From an uncultured Pelagibacteraceae bacterium (GTDB lineage: Bacteria; Pseudomonadota; Alphaproteobacteria; Pelagibacterales; Pelagibacteraceae): a stretch of DNA of 64,000 bases. The DNA lies in the NCBI GenBank assembly GCA_902576115.1, contig CACGUE010000004.1:1-64000 (forward strand), in the 5' to 3' direction. Under the pieces are notes generated by a model that was not told the DNA's origin, ran no database searches, and was given only the letters and a program-made list of their open reading frames with translations. This document shows positions 1-10,507 of this stretch, piece after piece; within the stretch, counting starts at the first letter, position 1, and each line of letters opens with the position of its first letter. The position numbers and the translations under genes were made by a program.

Positions 1-264
1 AGAAAGCATTTTAACTGCTTCGCCAAATCTAAGATTTTGGGTTTTCATTACAAAATCAAAAATATTTCCATGCTCACTTGTACTGAAACAATGGTAAAAT
101 TCTTTTTCATCATTAACTGTAAATGATGGAGTTTTTTCTGTTTTAAAGGGAGATAAGCCAACATACTCCTTCCCTCTTTTTTTAAGCTTAACTGTTTTAG
201 AGACTACTGTTGAAACTTTAAGTCTTGTTTTAATTTCATCTAAATATTCTTTTGGATATTTCAT
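1..264 (-). CDS. dnaG: DNA primase DnaG, N-terminal part (runs off window start)
   Basis: Translation of the minus strand from ATG at 264: MKYPKEYLDEIKTRLKVSTVVSKTVKLKKRGKEYVGLSPFKTEKTPSFTVNDEKEFYHCFSTSEHGNIFDFVMKTQNLRFGEAVKMLS; matches the CHC2 zinc-binding region of primases; next to yqeY. Confidence 0.9.
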   Translation of the reverse strand, partial: MKYPKEYLDEIKTRLKVSTVVSKTVKLKKRGKEYVGLSPFKTEKTPSFTVNDEKEFYHCFSTSEHGNIFDFVMKTQNLRFGEAVKMLS

Positions 265-758
265 TAGTTATTAAGCAAATTTTTAATAATCTGACCTGCC
301 TTAGAGAAATCGATTGTATCAGCATGGTTTTTTTTTAATTCACCCATCACTTTACCCATATCCTTTAATGATGAAGCTCCAGAATTTTTTATAATTTCTT
401 TACAAATCTTTTCTGTATCAGCTTCAGATAATTGTTTAGGTAGATACTCTGATAAAATATCAAGCTCTCCTTGTTCAATTTCTAATAAATCTGATCTGTT
501 ATTTTTTTTATATATTTCAATTGATTCGGACCTTTGTTTGATCATTTTTTTTAAGAGTTTTTTAATATCCTCATCATCAGTCTCCTTTTTATTTGGGCCA
601 GACCTATTGTTAATATCTAAGTCCTTAACTCCAGATAAAATTAACCTGTAAGTTGATATCTTATTTTTATCTTTCGATTTTAAAGCATTTTTGTAATCGT
701 TATCTATTTTATCTCTTAGAGACATACTAGAATGTACTTCATAGACAAAATTGTTCAA
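264..758 (-). CDS. yqeY: GatB/YqeY domain protein
   Basis: SLRDKIDNDYKNALKSKDK...TYRLILSGVKD...GELDILSEYLPKQLSE...MGKVMGELK; start is probably the internal MSLRDKI. Confidence 0.85.
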   Translation of the reverse strand: MNNFVYEVHSSMSLRDKIDNDYKNALKSKDKNKISTYRLILSGVKDLDINNRSGPNKKETDDEDIKKLLKKMIKQRSESIEIYKKNNRSDLLEIEQGELDILSEYLPKQLSEADTEKICKEIIKNSGASSLKDMGKVMGELKKNHADTIDFSKAGQIIKNLLNN

Positions 759-796
759 AAGAAAAATTGTAATTTTAGAAAATTATTATAGATCTG

Positions 797-825
797 TTGC
801 GGATAAATACGTTTTATTGTATTAA
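797..825 (+). promoter_or_regulatory. Possible sigma70-type promoter for carAB (TTGCGG-N17-TATTAA)
   Basis: Motif match by eye in the yqeY/carA divergent gap; -35 at 797-802 and -10 at 820-825. Confidence 0.3.
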
Positions 826-846
826 CCTTTAACTTATGAGTTGTAA

Positions 847-2040
847 TTGACTTTAAAACGAAAAAACAAAACTCCACATCTCTCAAATTTTAACACAGCT
901 ATTTTAGTTCTTGAAAACAAATCAGTTTTTAAAGGAATTGGGCTAGGGCATAAAGGAGAGGCAACTGGAGAAATATGTTTTAATACGTCATTAACTGGTT
1001 ATCAAGAAATTATATCTGATCCATCGTATGCGGGACAAATAATAAATTTTACATTTCCACACATTGGGAACGTTGGGGCTAATAAAGAAGATATAGAATC
1101 TGATAAAATATGGACAAGAGGAGTTATTTTTAATTCAGAGATAACAAGTCCATCAAATTATAGGTCTCTTCAAAATTTAGATAAATGGCTTAAAAAAAAT
1201 AAAATAGTAGGCATAACTGGTCTGGATACTAGAAGTTTAGCAAATTTTATAAGAGATAAAGGGGCTCCAAAAGGAACAATATCAAACAATAAAAATGGTA
1301 AATTTAATATTAATAAACTAATAAATAAATCAATAAAATGGCCTGGCTTAAGCGGTATGGATCTTGCTCAAGAGGTCACAACTAATAAAACTTATATTTG
1401 GAAAGGATATAAAACTTGGAAAAAAAATAAGGGTTATGAAAAAAATAAAAAGAAAAAATTTAGGGTTGTTGCAATAGATTATGGAATTAAAAAAAATATA
1501 CTTAGATATTTCTCTGATTTTGACTGTGAAGTTAAGGTCGTTTCCTGCAAAGAAGATGCCGATAACATAATTAATCTAAAACCTCATGGAATTTTTTTAT
1601 CGAACGGTCCTGGTGATCCTGCAGCAACAGGAAAGTATGCGATTGAAGTTGTAAAAAAATTAATTAAAAAAAATATTCCATTATTTGGGATATGTTTAGG
1701 TCATCAAATATTAGCTTTAGCATTGGATGCAAAAACCAAAAAGATGAAATTGGGGCACAGAGGTGCAAATCATCCAGTTAAAAATTTGATTACAAAGAAA
1801 GTTGAAATTACAAGTCAAAATCATGGATTTGAGGTTGTTAAAGAAAGCTTAAGAAAAAATACAGAAATAACGCATCTATCATTATTCGATAATTCTATAG
1901 AAGGAATAAGATTAAAAAGTAAACCAGTTTTTTCTGTCCAATATCATCCAGAAGCTAATCCTGGACCGCAAGATAGTAAATATTTATTTAGTAATTTTAT
2001 TAAAGAAATAAAAAAATATGTCAAAAAGAAAAGACATTAA
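847..2040 (+). CDS. carA: Carbamoyl-phosphate synthase small subunit
   Basis: Class I glutamine amidotransferase motif FGICLGHQ and [12 protein letters not shown]; upstream of carB; TTG start. Confidence 0.95.
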   Translation: MTLKRKNKTPHLSNFNTAILVLENKSVFKGIGLGHKGEATGEICFNTSLTGYQEIISDPSYAGQIINFTFPHIGNVGANKEDIESDKIWTRGVIFNSEITSPSNYRSLQNLDKWLKKNKIVGITGLDTRSLANFIRDKGAPKGTISNNKNGKFNINKLINKSIKWPGLSGMDLAQEVTTNKTYIWKGYKTWKKNKGYEKNKKKKFRVVAIDYGIKKNILRYFSDFDCEVKVVSCKEDADNIINLKPHGIFLSNGPGDPAATGKYAIEVVKKLIKKNIPLFGICLGHQILALALDAKTKKMKLGHRGANHPVKNLITKKVEITSQNHGFEVVKESLRKNTEITHLSLFDNSIEGIRLKSKPVFSVQYHPEANPGPQDSKYLFSNFIKEIKKYVKKKRH

Positions 2041-5000
2041 AAAAATTTTAGTTATTGGAGCTGGCCCAATTATTATTGGTCAAGCTTGTGAATTTGATTA
2101 TTCAGGAACACAGGCATGTAAAGCATTAAAAGACGAGGGTTATAAAGTAATATTAATCAACTCAAATCCAGCAACTATAATGACTGATCCTGGTGTTGCT
2201 GATAAAACTTATATAGAACCAATATCTTTAGAAGTGCTCGAGGAAGTCATCAAGAAAGAAAGGCCTAATGCTATTCTACCAACAATGGGAGGTCAAACAG
2301 CATTAAATCTTGCAATTAATGCAGAAAAAATTGGTTTGCTTAAAAAGTATAAAATTGAACTTATCGGAGCAAACTCCAAGGCAATAGCGAATGCTGAAGA
2401 TAGAAAAAAATTCAGAAAAAATATGTCAGATATTGAAATCGATTTGCCAAAATCAGAAGTTCTTAATAAATTTTCAAACGCAAAAAAATGTTTAAACAAA
2501 ATAGGACTTCCAGCAATTATTAGACCTTCATTTACTTTGGGAGGATTGGGTGGAGGAATTGCCAGAACATCAAAAGATTTTTTTAAGATTGTAAAAGAAG
2601 GGATGAACGAGTCTCCCCAAAATCAGGTTTTGGTTGAGGAATGTTTGGATGGATGGAAAGAATTTGAAATGGAGGTTGTTAGAGATAAAAATGATAATTG
2701 TATAATTATCTGCTCAATAGAAAATGTTGATCCAATGGGAACTCATACTGGTGACTCTGTTACTATAGCTCCAGCATTAACATTGACTGATAAAGAGTAT
2801 CAAGTAATGAGAAATGCATCAATTGCTTGCTTAAGAAAAATTGGTGTTGAAACAGGAGGTTCAAATGTTCAATTCGCCATAAATCCAAAAAATGGAAGAA
2901 TGGTAATTATTGAAATGAACCCCAGAGTATCAAGATCATCTGCATTAGCTTCCAAAGCAACAGGCTTTCCAATTGCAAAAGTGGCAGCAAAATTAGCAGT
3001 TGGTTATACTCTAGATGAGCTACAAAATGAAATTACAAAAGTAACACCAGCTTCCTTTGAACCAACAATTGACTATGTTGTTACAAAAATCCCAAGGTTT
3101 ACGTTTGAAAAATTTTCTGACACAGAAGCAATTTTAGGAACATCAATGAGATCTGTTGGTGAAGCAATGGCAATTGGGAGAAACTTCAAAGAATCTTTTC
3201 AAAAAGCTTTGGTTTCACTTGAAACTGGCTTATCAGGATTAGATAATATTTTTAAATATTCAAAAAAAGAAATCCTAAAAAATTTAAAAATTAATATTCC
3301 AAATAAATTGCTATTAATTGCTGAAGCTTTTAGAAAAAAAATTTCTTTAGATGTTATATATAAATTATCAAAAGTAGATCCTTGGTTTTTAAATCAAATT
3401 AAGGAGATAATTGATGAAGAAAAAATATTAAAATCAAAAGGGCTTCCCAAAACTTTTGGGGAATTTAATAGAATAAAATCAATAGGCTTTTCTGACAAAA
3501 AAATATCCCATTTAACTGGTCAAAAAGAAGCAATTGTAAAATCAAGAAGAAAAGGGTTAAAAGTTATGCCTGTTTTCAAGAAAGTTGACACCTGTGCTGC
3601 TGAATTCAAATCTTTCACGCCTTATATGTATTCTACGTATCAAAGAAATTTCTCTTTTAAAACAGAGTGTGAAGCTGATCCAAGTAATAAAAAGAAAATA
3701 ATAATTTTAGGTGGAGGACCAAATAGGATTGGCCAAGGTATAGAGTTTGATTATTGCTGTTGTCAAGCAAGCTTTTCTTTAAAAGAGGCAGGCTTTGAAA
3801 CAATAATGATAAATTGTAACCCAGAAACTGTTTCTACAGATTATGATACGAGTGATAGATTATACTTTGAACCTTTAATTGAGGAGTATGTTGAAAATAT
3901 AATTTTAAAAGAAAAATCAAAAGGAAATCTAATTGGGATTATCGCACAATTTGGAGGTCAAACACCTATCAAATTAGCTAAATTTTTAGATGAAAATAAA
4001 TTACCTATTTTAGGAACACAGTATAAATCTATTGATCTTGCAGAAGATAGAGACAGATTTAGAGAATTACTTATTAAACTCAAATTAAAGCAAGCTGAAA
4101 GTGGAATAGCCTATAAATTTGATCAGGCTATAAATGTTGCGGAAAAAATTGGATTGCCGGTTGTTGTAAGACCTTCTTATGTTTTGGGTGGAAGAGCTAT
4201 GGAAATTGTTCATGATAAAAGTCAATTGAAACAATTTATAAATGAAGCCTTCAAAGCATCAGAACAAAATCCAATCTTAATAGATAAATTTATCGACAAT
4301 GCAATGGAAGTGGATGTAGATGCAATTTCTGATGGAAAAGATGTTTATATAGCTGGGATAATGCAACACATCGAAGAAGCTGGAATTCACTCGGGAGACT
4401 CTGCTTGCTGCTTGCCACCGGTATCAATAAAGGCAAATCTTTTAAGAGAACTTAAAATACAAACAAGAAAATTAGCCCTGGCTTTAAAAGTTAAAGGATT
4501 TTTAAATATTCAATTTGCAATTAAAAATGATGAAATTTTTGTCATTGAAGTTAATCCTAGAGCAAGCAGAACTGTTCCCTTTGTTTCAAAAGCAAACGGT
4601 ATTCCGCTTGCAAAAATTGCATCAAGAATAATGTCTGGGGAAAAGTTAAGTAAGTATAAATTAAAATATAAAATCAATAAGAAATTTGCTGTTAAGGAAG
4701 CAGTATTTCCATTCAATAAATTTCCAGATAGTGATTTATTACTTGGCCCTGAGATGAAGTCTACTGGTGAGGTAATGGGTTTTGATGATGATTTTGGAAT
4801 GGCTGTTGCAAAAAGTCAAATTGCTGCTTCTAATTCATTGCCAACTAAAGGAATGGCATTCTTGTCAGTAAAAGACTCTCATAAGCAAGAAATTGTAGGT
4901 GTTGCACAAAGATTAATAAAACTTGGATTCACACTTTCTGCAACCAAAGGAACTTCAGAGATTTTAAAACAAAATGGAATGAAATGTAAAAAAATTAATA

Positions 5001-5242
5001 AAGTGAGCAGCGGGAGACCACATATAGTAGATGTTTTAAATTCTAAAAAAATATCTTTGGTAATAAATACTGGAGGTGGGAATTCTGAACACAGGATTAG
5101 TGATGCAAGAGCATTAAGAAGAGGAACTCTTGCAAACAAAATTCCTTATTGTACGAATATGTCTACAGCCTATTCATTCTTAGAAGCAATAAAATCTTTA
5201 AAAACGACAAAATTGAGAGTCAAGTCTTTGCAAGATAATTAA
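2018..5242 (+). CDS. carB: Carbamoyl-phosphate synthase large subunit
   Basis: 1074 aa, duplicated ATP-grasp halves, [26 protein letters not shown]; overlaps carA 3' end. Confidence 0.97.
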   Translation: MSKRKDIKKILVIGAGPIIIGQACEFDYSGTQACKALKDEGYKVILINSNPATIMTDPGVADKTYIEPISLEVLEEVIKKERPNAILPTMGGQTALNLAINAEKIGLLKKYKIELIGANSKAIANAEDRKKFRKNMSDIEIDLPKSEVLNKFSNAKKCLNKIGLPAIIRPSFTLGGLGGGIARTSKDFFKIVKEGMNESPQNQVLVEECLDGWKEFEMEVVRDKNDNCIIICSIENVDPMGTHTGDSVTIAPALTLTDKEYQVMRNASIACLRKIGVETGGSNVQFAINPKNGRMVIIEMNPRVSRSSALASKATGFPIAKVAAKLAVGYTLDELQNEITKVTPASFEPTIDYVVTKIPRFTFEKFSDTEAILGTSMRSVGEAMAIGRNFKESFQKALVSLETGLSGLDNIFKYSKKEILKNLKINIPNKLLLIAEAFRKKISLDVIYKLSKVDPWFLNQIKEIIDEEKILKSKGLPKTFGEFNRIKSIGFSDKKISHLTGQKEAIVKSRRKGLKVMPVFKKVDTCAAEFKSFTPYMYSTYQRNFSFKTECEADPSNKKKIIILGGGPNRIGQGIEFDYCCCQASFSLKEAGFETIMINCNPETVSTDYDTSDRLYFEPLIEEYVENIILKEKSKGNLIGIIAQFGGQTPIKLAKFLDENKLPILGTQYKSIDLAEDRDRFRELLIKLKLKQAESGIAYKFDQAINVAEKIGLPVVVRPSYVLGGRAMEIVHDKSQLKQFINEAFKASEQNPILIDKFIDNAMEVDVDAISDGKDVYIAGIMQHIEEAGIHSGDSACCLPPVSIKANLLRELKIQTRKLALALKVKGFLNIQFAIKNDEIFVIEVNPRASRTVPFVSKANGIPLAKIASRIMSGEKLSKYKLKYKINKKFAVKEAVFPFNKFPDSDLLLGPEMKSTGEVMGFDDDFGMAVAKSQIAASNSLPTKGMAFLSVKDSHKQEIVGVAQRLIKLGFTLSATKGTSEILKQNGMKCKKINKVSSGRPHIVDVLNSKKISLVINTGGGNSEHRISDARALRRGTLANKIPYCTNMSTAYSFLEAIKSLKTTKLRVKSLQDN

Positions 5243-5244
5243 TT

Positions 5245-5907
5245 TTAATTGACCTTCCAATCTGTCTTAAATGTAACATAATTTACTTGAAGACATCTTC
5301 TTTCTTTTACTATTTCTTTTTTTTCCATACCATGCCATGTGTTAGGACCACTTGAAAAAAAATAACCATAATTATCTTTGTAAGGAACAGTTTTTGCTAA
5401 TTTTAAATTTTCATCATAAAAATCTGTACCTAAATCTTCTTTTTCATTATGTTTGTTTACGAATAATAAACATGACATCAGTTTTTCTTTAATATCGCAA
5501 TGTGGTTTTAACCAAAATCCTTTTCTATCACAGATAACTTCAACTCTTACATATGAATTAGAAAGATCTTTATTTATCATTTCAGAAATTTTTTTGTAAG
5601 TCGATGGATTTTGAAGTTCTTTAATAAATTCAACAAGATTAGGAAATTGATTTGAATTTTCTTTTGTAACAAAACATCTAAATTTTAATGCTTTGCCTCC
5701 GTCTGATATGCCTTCTCTAAACTTGCCTTCACCTCCATCAATTGCTCTTGTGCCATCATAGTTTAAATTATGTTCTATCGGATTAGCTATATCAGCGTTT
5801 ATAATTTCATGAACTTGGCCGTCTGTTAGTGGTTGATTTAATTCCCAATGTTCAAAAGGGGTTTTGTGACTTGACGAATTTTTTAATATTGAATTTAAAA
5901 ATGCCAT
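5245..5907 (-). CDS. 2OG-Fe(II) oxygenase-like protein
   Basis: HxD (PHCDIKEK), distal His (NTWHGMEKK) and Arg (KERRCLQVNY) arranged as in double-stranded beta-helix dioxygenases. Confidence 0.6.
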   Translation of the reverse strand: MAFLNSILKNSSSHKTPFEHWELNQPLTDGQVHEIINADIANPIEHNLNYDGTRAIDGGEGKFREGISDGGKALKFRCFVTKENSNQFPNLVEFIKELQNPSTYKKISEMINKDLSNSYVRVEVICDRKGFWLKPHCDIKEKLMSCLLFVNKHNEKEDLGTDFYDENLKLAKTVPYKDNYGYFFSSGPNTWHGMEKKEIVKERRCLQVNYVTFKTDWKVN

Positions 5908-6854
5908 TATAACTGAATTTTATCTTTGATGATATTTGCTACTCTATTCGTTTCATCTAATTTTTCATAGTTCCAATTTTCTAATTTTTCTCCTAATTCT
6001 CTAACAATTTTCATTTCTTGAAATAATTTTCTAAAATTTTTAAATCTTTTATCGCTTTTTTTAGGTGGAATAGTGGCAATATAAATTGGTTTACCAGTTA
6101 AAGCTGCCTCTGAAATCATAGAGCTTGAATCGCACGTAATAACTATATGTTTTGATATTGCAAGCGCACTCAAATAGGCCTTTTTATCAACACTATCTAA
6201 TACTAAATTATCATTTCCAAAATATATTTTTGCATGTTCTATAGTTCCCTTTGGCGTTCTCATAGAAGGGATAACTACTAAATTAAGATTATTTTCTTTA
6301 ACTAAATAATTTACTTTTGAAAAAATTTCTTGGATATTTCTATCTGAATAATCATAGTACTGGGTAGGACCACCAATTATTAAAGAAATAATATTTTTAT
6401 CCCTCAATTTGCTTGAAATACTAAACAAATATTCTTTGTCTTTTTGAATTTCTTCACTTGTTAAATAATGAATAGCTCCTTTTGTTTTTAATACATTGTG
6501 TCCATCAAGATTATCGTGCTCAGGCACTACAACTAGATCAAAATTATCAAGTTTTATCTTTGGGTTTTGAATATGAATATTAAATACTTTTTTCTTTGAA
6601 TTTTTTTTTAAGAATAATGATGGAATAATACTTTTTCTTCCACATGAAATTATTAAATCAACATCTTCGCATTCAATTTTTTTAAAAACTGAGTGGGATA
6701 TTGGAGTGAATTTTGGCGGTATAACTTTCCAGAAACCTTTTGTTTCAACTGTATGGTGAGAATAATTTATATCTAAAGCTTTAGCCAAACCTTCTACTTG
6801 GCTAATCATCCCATGCATACCTTCTGTTAATAATATACCTTTCAATTTAGTCAT
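5907..6854 (-). CDS. ELM1/GtrOC1-like (mitochondrial fission ELM1 family) putative glycosyltransferase
   Basis: LTEGMHGMISQVEGLAKAL...LIISCGRKSIIPSLFLKK...VVVPEHD...ITCDSSSMISEAALTGKPIYI. Confidence 0.65.
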   Translation of the reverse strand: MTKLKGILLTEGMHGMISQVEGLAKALDINYSHHTVETKGFWKVIPPKFTPISHSVFKKIECEDVDLIISCGRKSIIPSLFLKKNSKKKVFNIHIQNPKIKLDNFDLVVVPEHDNLDGHNVLKTKGAIHYLTSEEIQKDKEYLFSISSKLRDKNIISLIIGGPTQYYDYSDRNIQEIFSKVNYLVKENNLNLVVIPSMRTPKGTIEHAKIYFGNDNLVLDSVDKKAYLSALAISKHIVITCDSSSMISEAALTGKPIYIATIPPKKSDKRFKNFRKLFQEMKIVRELGEKLENWNYEKLDETNRVANIIKDKIQL

Positions 6855-6875
6855 TAATCATTATATAGCTTTCAT

Positions 6876-7820
6876 ATGAGTGAAAATCCAACTAAACACA
6901 CAAAAGTGTTAATAATTGGGTCAGGTCCCGCTGGATATACAGCGGCAATTTATGCTGCAAGAGCAATGTTAAAACCAATATTAGTTCATGGTATGGAACC
7001 TGGTGGCCAATTAACAACAACAACTGATGTTGAAAATTTTCCTGGATTTAAAGATGTAATACAAGGGCCATGGCTTATGGATCAAATGAAAGGTCAGGCA
7101 GAAGTAGTTGGAACTGAAATGATACAAGATCATATTGCATCAGTGGACTTAAAATCTAAGCCATTTAAAGCTGTTGGAGACAGCGGCCAAATTTATGAAG
7201 CAGACTCAATAATTATTTCAACAGGAGCTCAAGCTAGATGGTTAAATATTGATTCAGAGCAAAGCTTCAGAGGTTTTGGTGTATCTGCATGTGCAACATG
7301 TGATGGATTTTTCTTTAAAGACAAAACTGTAGCAGTTGTTGGAGGTGGAAATGCTGCAGTTGAAGAAGCTATGTTTTTAACAAAATTTGCCTCAAAAGTT
7401 CAACTTATACACAGAAGAGATAGTTTGAGAGCAGAAAAATTACTTCAAAAGAAATTAATGGAAAATAAAAAAATTGAAATAATTTGGGACTCTGTCGTTG
7501 ATGAAGTTATTGGGGATAATGATCCTAAAAATGTAACTGGATTAAAAATTAAAAATGTTAAAACAAATAAAATAGACGAACTAAAAATTGATGGCTTGTT
7601 CATTGCTATAGGGCATGATCCAGCAACCTCATTATTTAAAGACCAACTAGAAATGGATAATGAGGGTTATTTAATAACAAAACCAGAGTCTACGGAAACA
7701 AATATACCAGGAGTTTTTGCTGCTGGTGATGTGAAAGACAAAGTATTTAGACAGGCAGTTACAGCAGCTGGTATGGGATGTATGGCAGCATTAGAGGCTG
7801 AAAAACATTTATCCGAATAA
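6876..7820 (+). CDS. trxB: Thioredoxin-disulfide reductase
   Basis: GSGPAGYTAAIYAARA, CATCDGFFF redox motif, GIFAAGDV-like motif (GVFAAGDVKD). Confidence 0.95.
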   Translation: MSENPTKHTKVLIIGSGPAGYTAAIYAARAMLKPILVHGMEPGGQLTTTTDVENFPGFKDVIQGPWLMDQMKGQAEVVGTEMIQDHIASVDLKSKPFKAVGDSGQIYEADSIIISTGAQARWLNIDSEQSFRGFGVSACATCDGFFFKDKTVAVVGGGNAAVEEAMFLTKFASKVQLIHRRDSLRAEKLLQKKLMENKKIEIIWDSVVDEVIGDNDPKNVTGLKIKNVKTNKIDELKIDGLFIAIGHDPATSLFKDQLEMDNEGYLITKPESTETNIPGVFAAGDVKDKVFRQAVTAAGMGCMAALEAEKHLSE

Positions 7821-8840
7821 ATGAATGAAACAGTATTGTTAACGGGTATAAGTGGATGGATCGCTAAACACACTGCAATTGAATTATTAAAATCGGGATA
7901 TAAAGTTTTAGGTACTGTTAGAGATTCTGGTTTAATAGAGCAAACAAAAAAAACCATAAATGAATATACATCAATTGATAAATTATCATTTGTCGAATTA
8001 GATCTTTTAAAAGATGAAGGTTGGGATGAGGCATTAAAAGGCTGTAAGTATGTAATGCATGTGGCTTCTCCTTTCCCTTTAAAGACCTCTAGAGATCGTG
8101 AAAGTCTTGTTCCAACAGCTAAAGATGGAACTATAAGAGTTTTAAAAGCTGCTGTTAATGCGGGAGTTGAACGTATTATTAAAACTTCTTCAATTGCAAC
8201 AATGTTTAGAAAACCTAACAGGACAAATCCATATACATTTGGTGAAAATGATTGGAGTGATGCTAATTGGAAAGGTTGTAATGATTACTTTGTTTCAAAA
8301 ATCAAGGCTGAAAAAGCAGCTTGGGAATTTATGGAGAATAAAGGTTTAAAGAATAAGTTGGTATGTATATGTCCTGGAGGTGTCTTTGGAGACGCTTTAG
8401 ATACTAAAGAAAAAACTTCGATAAGTTATGTTAAATTATTTCTAGAAGGTAAATATCCAGGTGCTCCGGATTTTAGTATTTTAGTCTCAGATATGAAAGA
8501 TGTAGTGAAAGCTCACATCAACTCTTTAACAAGACCAGATGTTGGTGGAAGACGACTAATAATTGGCTCTGAGGTCAAAAGAATGATAGATTTTTCTAAT
8601 ATTATGGCTGAAGCATTACCTAAATATTCAAAAAAACTTCCAAAAAAAGTATTGCCAAACTTTTTAGTGAGAATAATTAGTCATCTGGATACGAGTGCAA
8701 AAATGATGGTTCCAGATCTAGGGATACAAATGCAAACTGATGCTTCGTATGCTGAGGATTTATTGGGATTTAAATTTCAGCCGGCTAGAGGATGTATTGA
8801 GGATGCAGCAAAATCAGTAGTTAGACTTGGATTAGTATAA
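7821..8840 (+). CDS. NAD(P)-dependent epimerase/dihydroflavonol-4-reductase-like protein
   Basis: VLLTGISGWIAKHTAIELLKSGYKVLGTVRD Rossmann motif; extended SDR. Confidence 0.8.
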   Translation: MNETVLLTGISGWIAKHTAIELLKSGYKVLGTVRDSGLIEQTKKTINEYTSIDKLSFVELDLLKDEGWDEALKGCKYVMHVASPFPLKTSRDRESLVPTAKDGTIRVLKAAVNAGVERIIKTSSIATMFRKPNRTNPYTFGENDWSDANWKGCNDYFVSKIKAEKAAWEFMENKGLKNKLVCICPGGVFGDALDTKEKTSISYVKLFLEGKYPGAPDFSILVSDMKDVVKAHINSLTRPDVGGRRLIIGSEVKRMIDFSNIMAEALPKYSKKLPKKVLPNFLVRIISHLDTSAKMMVPDLGIQMQTDASYAEDLLGFKFQPARGCIEDAAKSVVRLGLV

Positions 8841-8906
8841 TATCAATAATTTACAAGATATTTCAGTATAGAATAAAAAGTTATTTTAAATTATAAAAGA
8901 ATGTAA

Positions 8907-9281
8907 ATGGAAAATATTGTAAAGCAAATCCAGCTTGTAGCATTAGTAATCATTTTAGTTAGTACAGTTATTGCTTTTGGGCAAGAAATGTACCAGATGA
9001 TACTCGTACAAAGAGTTACTTTAGCCGATCTGCTTTTACTTTTTTTATATCTTGAAGTGCTTGCAATGGTTAGGGTATTTTGGGAAAGCCAATCAATTCA
9101 AATTACACTGCCGTTATTTATTGCTATAACTGCACTTGCTAGATTTATTATTTTACAAGGAAAATCACTAAATCCAGAGATATTACTATATGAAGCAGGT
9201 GCGATTGTTTTAATTGCTTTAGCAATTGTAATTTTAAGATTTAGAAATTCTTCACTAATTGGACTAAATAAAAAAAAATAG
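8907..9281 (+). CDS. PsiE-like phosphate-starvation-inducible membrane protein
   Basis: 124 aa with four hydrophobic segments; LYLEVLAMVRVFWES and ALARFIIL resemble the PsiE family. Confidence 0.6.
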   Translation: MENIVKQIQLVALVIILVSTVIAFGQEMYQMILVQRVTLADLLLLFLYLEVLAMVRVFWESQSIQITLPLFIAITALARFIILQGKSLNPEILLYEAGAIVLIALAIVILRFRNSSLIGLNKKK

Positions 9282-9283
9282 GT

Positions 9284-10471
9284 TTATCCTAAATCCTCAC
9301 AAAACTTTTTAATTCTAGACATTGCTATTTTAAGTTTTGCCATTGAAGTCGCATATGAAATTCTAAAATATCCATCTAAACCAAATGCTGAGCCCTGAAC
9401 AGCTGCAACATTTTGTTTTTCTAAAAGCTTTTGGACAAAATCAGTATCTTTTTTAAGTTTAGTTCTTTTATTTAAAAGTTTTTTACAATTCGGAAATACG
9501 TAAAATGCACCATTAGGTTTTAAACAGCTAATACCATCAATATTATTTAAACTTTTTACAACAAAATCTCTTCTTTCTTTAAATGATTTTGCTCTTTTCT
9601 TAATAAAGTCTTGTTTTCCATTCAGAGCTTCAACAGCTGCTGCTTGACTAATTGACGAGGGATTCGAAGTTGACTGAGATTGAATTTTTCTAATTGCAGA
9701 AATTATTTCTTTTGGTCCAGCTGCATAACCAATTCTCCACCCAGTCATTGCATATGACTTGCTCACCCCATTCATTGTTAATGTTCGAGATTTTAATTTT
9801 GAAATTTGTGCAATAGTAAAGAATTTAAAATTATCATATTTAACATGCTCATAAATATCATCGCTCAAAATGTGAACTTTTTTGTTTTTGATTAAAACCT
9901 TGGCTAATTTTTGAATTTCTGATTTGCTGTATCCAGATCCAGTTGGATTAGATGGTGAGTTAAGGATTATCCACTTCGTTCTTTTTGAAATTGCAGCTTT
10001 TAATTTTGCAGGTGTAATTTTAAATTCATCTTTTTCATCACATTTTACTATTTTTGGTTTTCCTCCTGCTAAGAGAACCATATCCGGATATGAAACCCAG
10101 AATGGAGCAGGAATAATAACTTCATCTCCTTTATTTAAAGTTGCCATAAAAGTGTTATAGAGAACTTGTTTCCCTCCAGTTCCAACTGTGATTTCATCTA
10201 GTTTATAATTTAGTTTATTTTCTCTTTTAAATTTTTTTAAAATTGCTTTTTTTAATGCTGGAGTTCCATCAACTGCTGTATACTTTGTATCTCCGTCTCT
10301 TATTGCTTTAATAGCTGCATTTTTAACATTGATAGGGGTATCAAAATCTGGTTCCCCTGCCCCAAGTCCAACTACATCTTTTCCTGCAGCTCTTAATTCT
10401 CTTGCCTTTTGAGTAACTGCAATAGTTGGGGATGGTTTAATTCTTTTTAAATTATTAGATATTATGCTCAT
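9284..10471 (-). CDS. aspC: Aspartate aminotransferase (class I aminotransferase)
   Basis: LGAGEPDFDTP, NSPSNPTGSGYS, PLP lysine region SKSYAMTGWRIGY. Confidence 0.9.
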   Translation of the reverse strand: MSIISNNLKRIKPSPTIAVTQKARELRAAGKDVVGLGAGEPDFDTPINVKNAAIKAIRDGDTKYTAVDGTPALKKAILKKFKRENKLNYKLDEITVGTGGKQVLYNTFMATLNKGDEVIIPAPFWVSYPDMVLLAGGKPKIVKCDEKDEFKITPAKLKAAISKRTKWIILNSPSNPTGSGYSKSEIQKLAKVLIKNKKVHILSDDIYEHVKYDNFKFFTIAQISKLKSRTLTMNGVSKSYAMTGWRIGYAAGPKEIISAIRKIQSQSTSNPSSISQAAAVEALNGKQDFIKKRAKSFKERRDFVVKSLNNIDGISCLKPNGAFYVFPNCKKLLNKRTKLKKDTDFVQKLLEKQNVAAVQGSAFGLDGYFRISYATSMAKLKIAMSRIKKFCEDLG

Positions 10472-10507
10472 TGAATTATGAAATTATTCAATTACGTTGT
10501 TTAATAT

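Noticed and set aside
4879-5139. Antisense ORF within carB (86 aa)
   Set aside because: Fully antisense to a strongly conserved gene; composition is typical of reverse-complemented coding sequence.
8158-8349. 63-aa alternate-frame ORF inside the epimerase gene
   Set aside because: Nested in a convincing extended-SDR coding frame, no recognisable domain.
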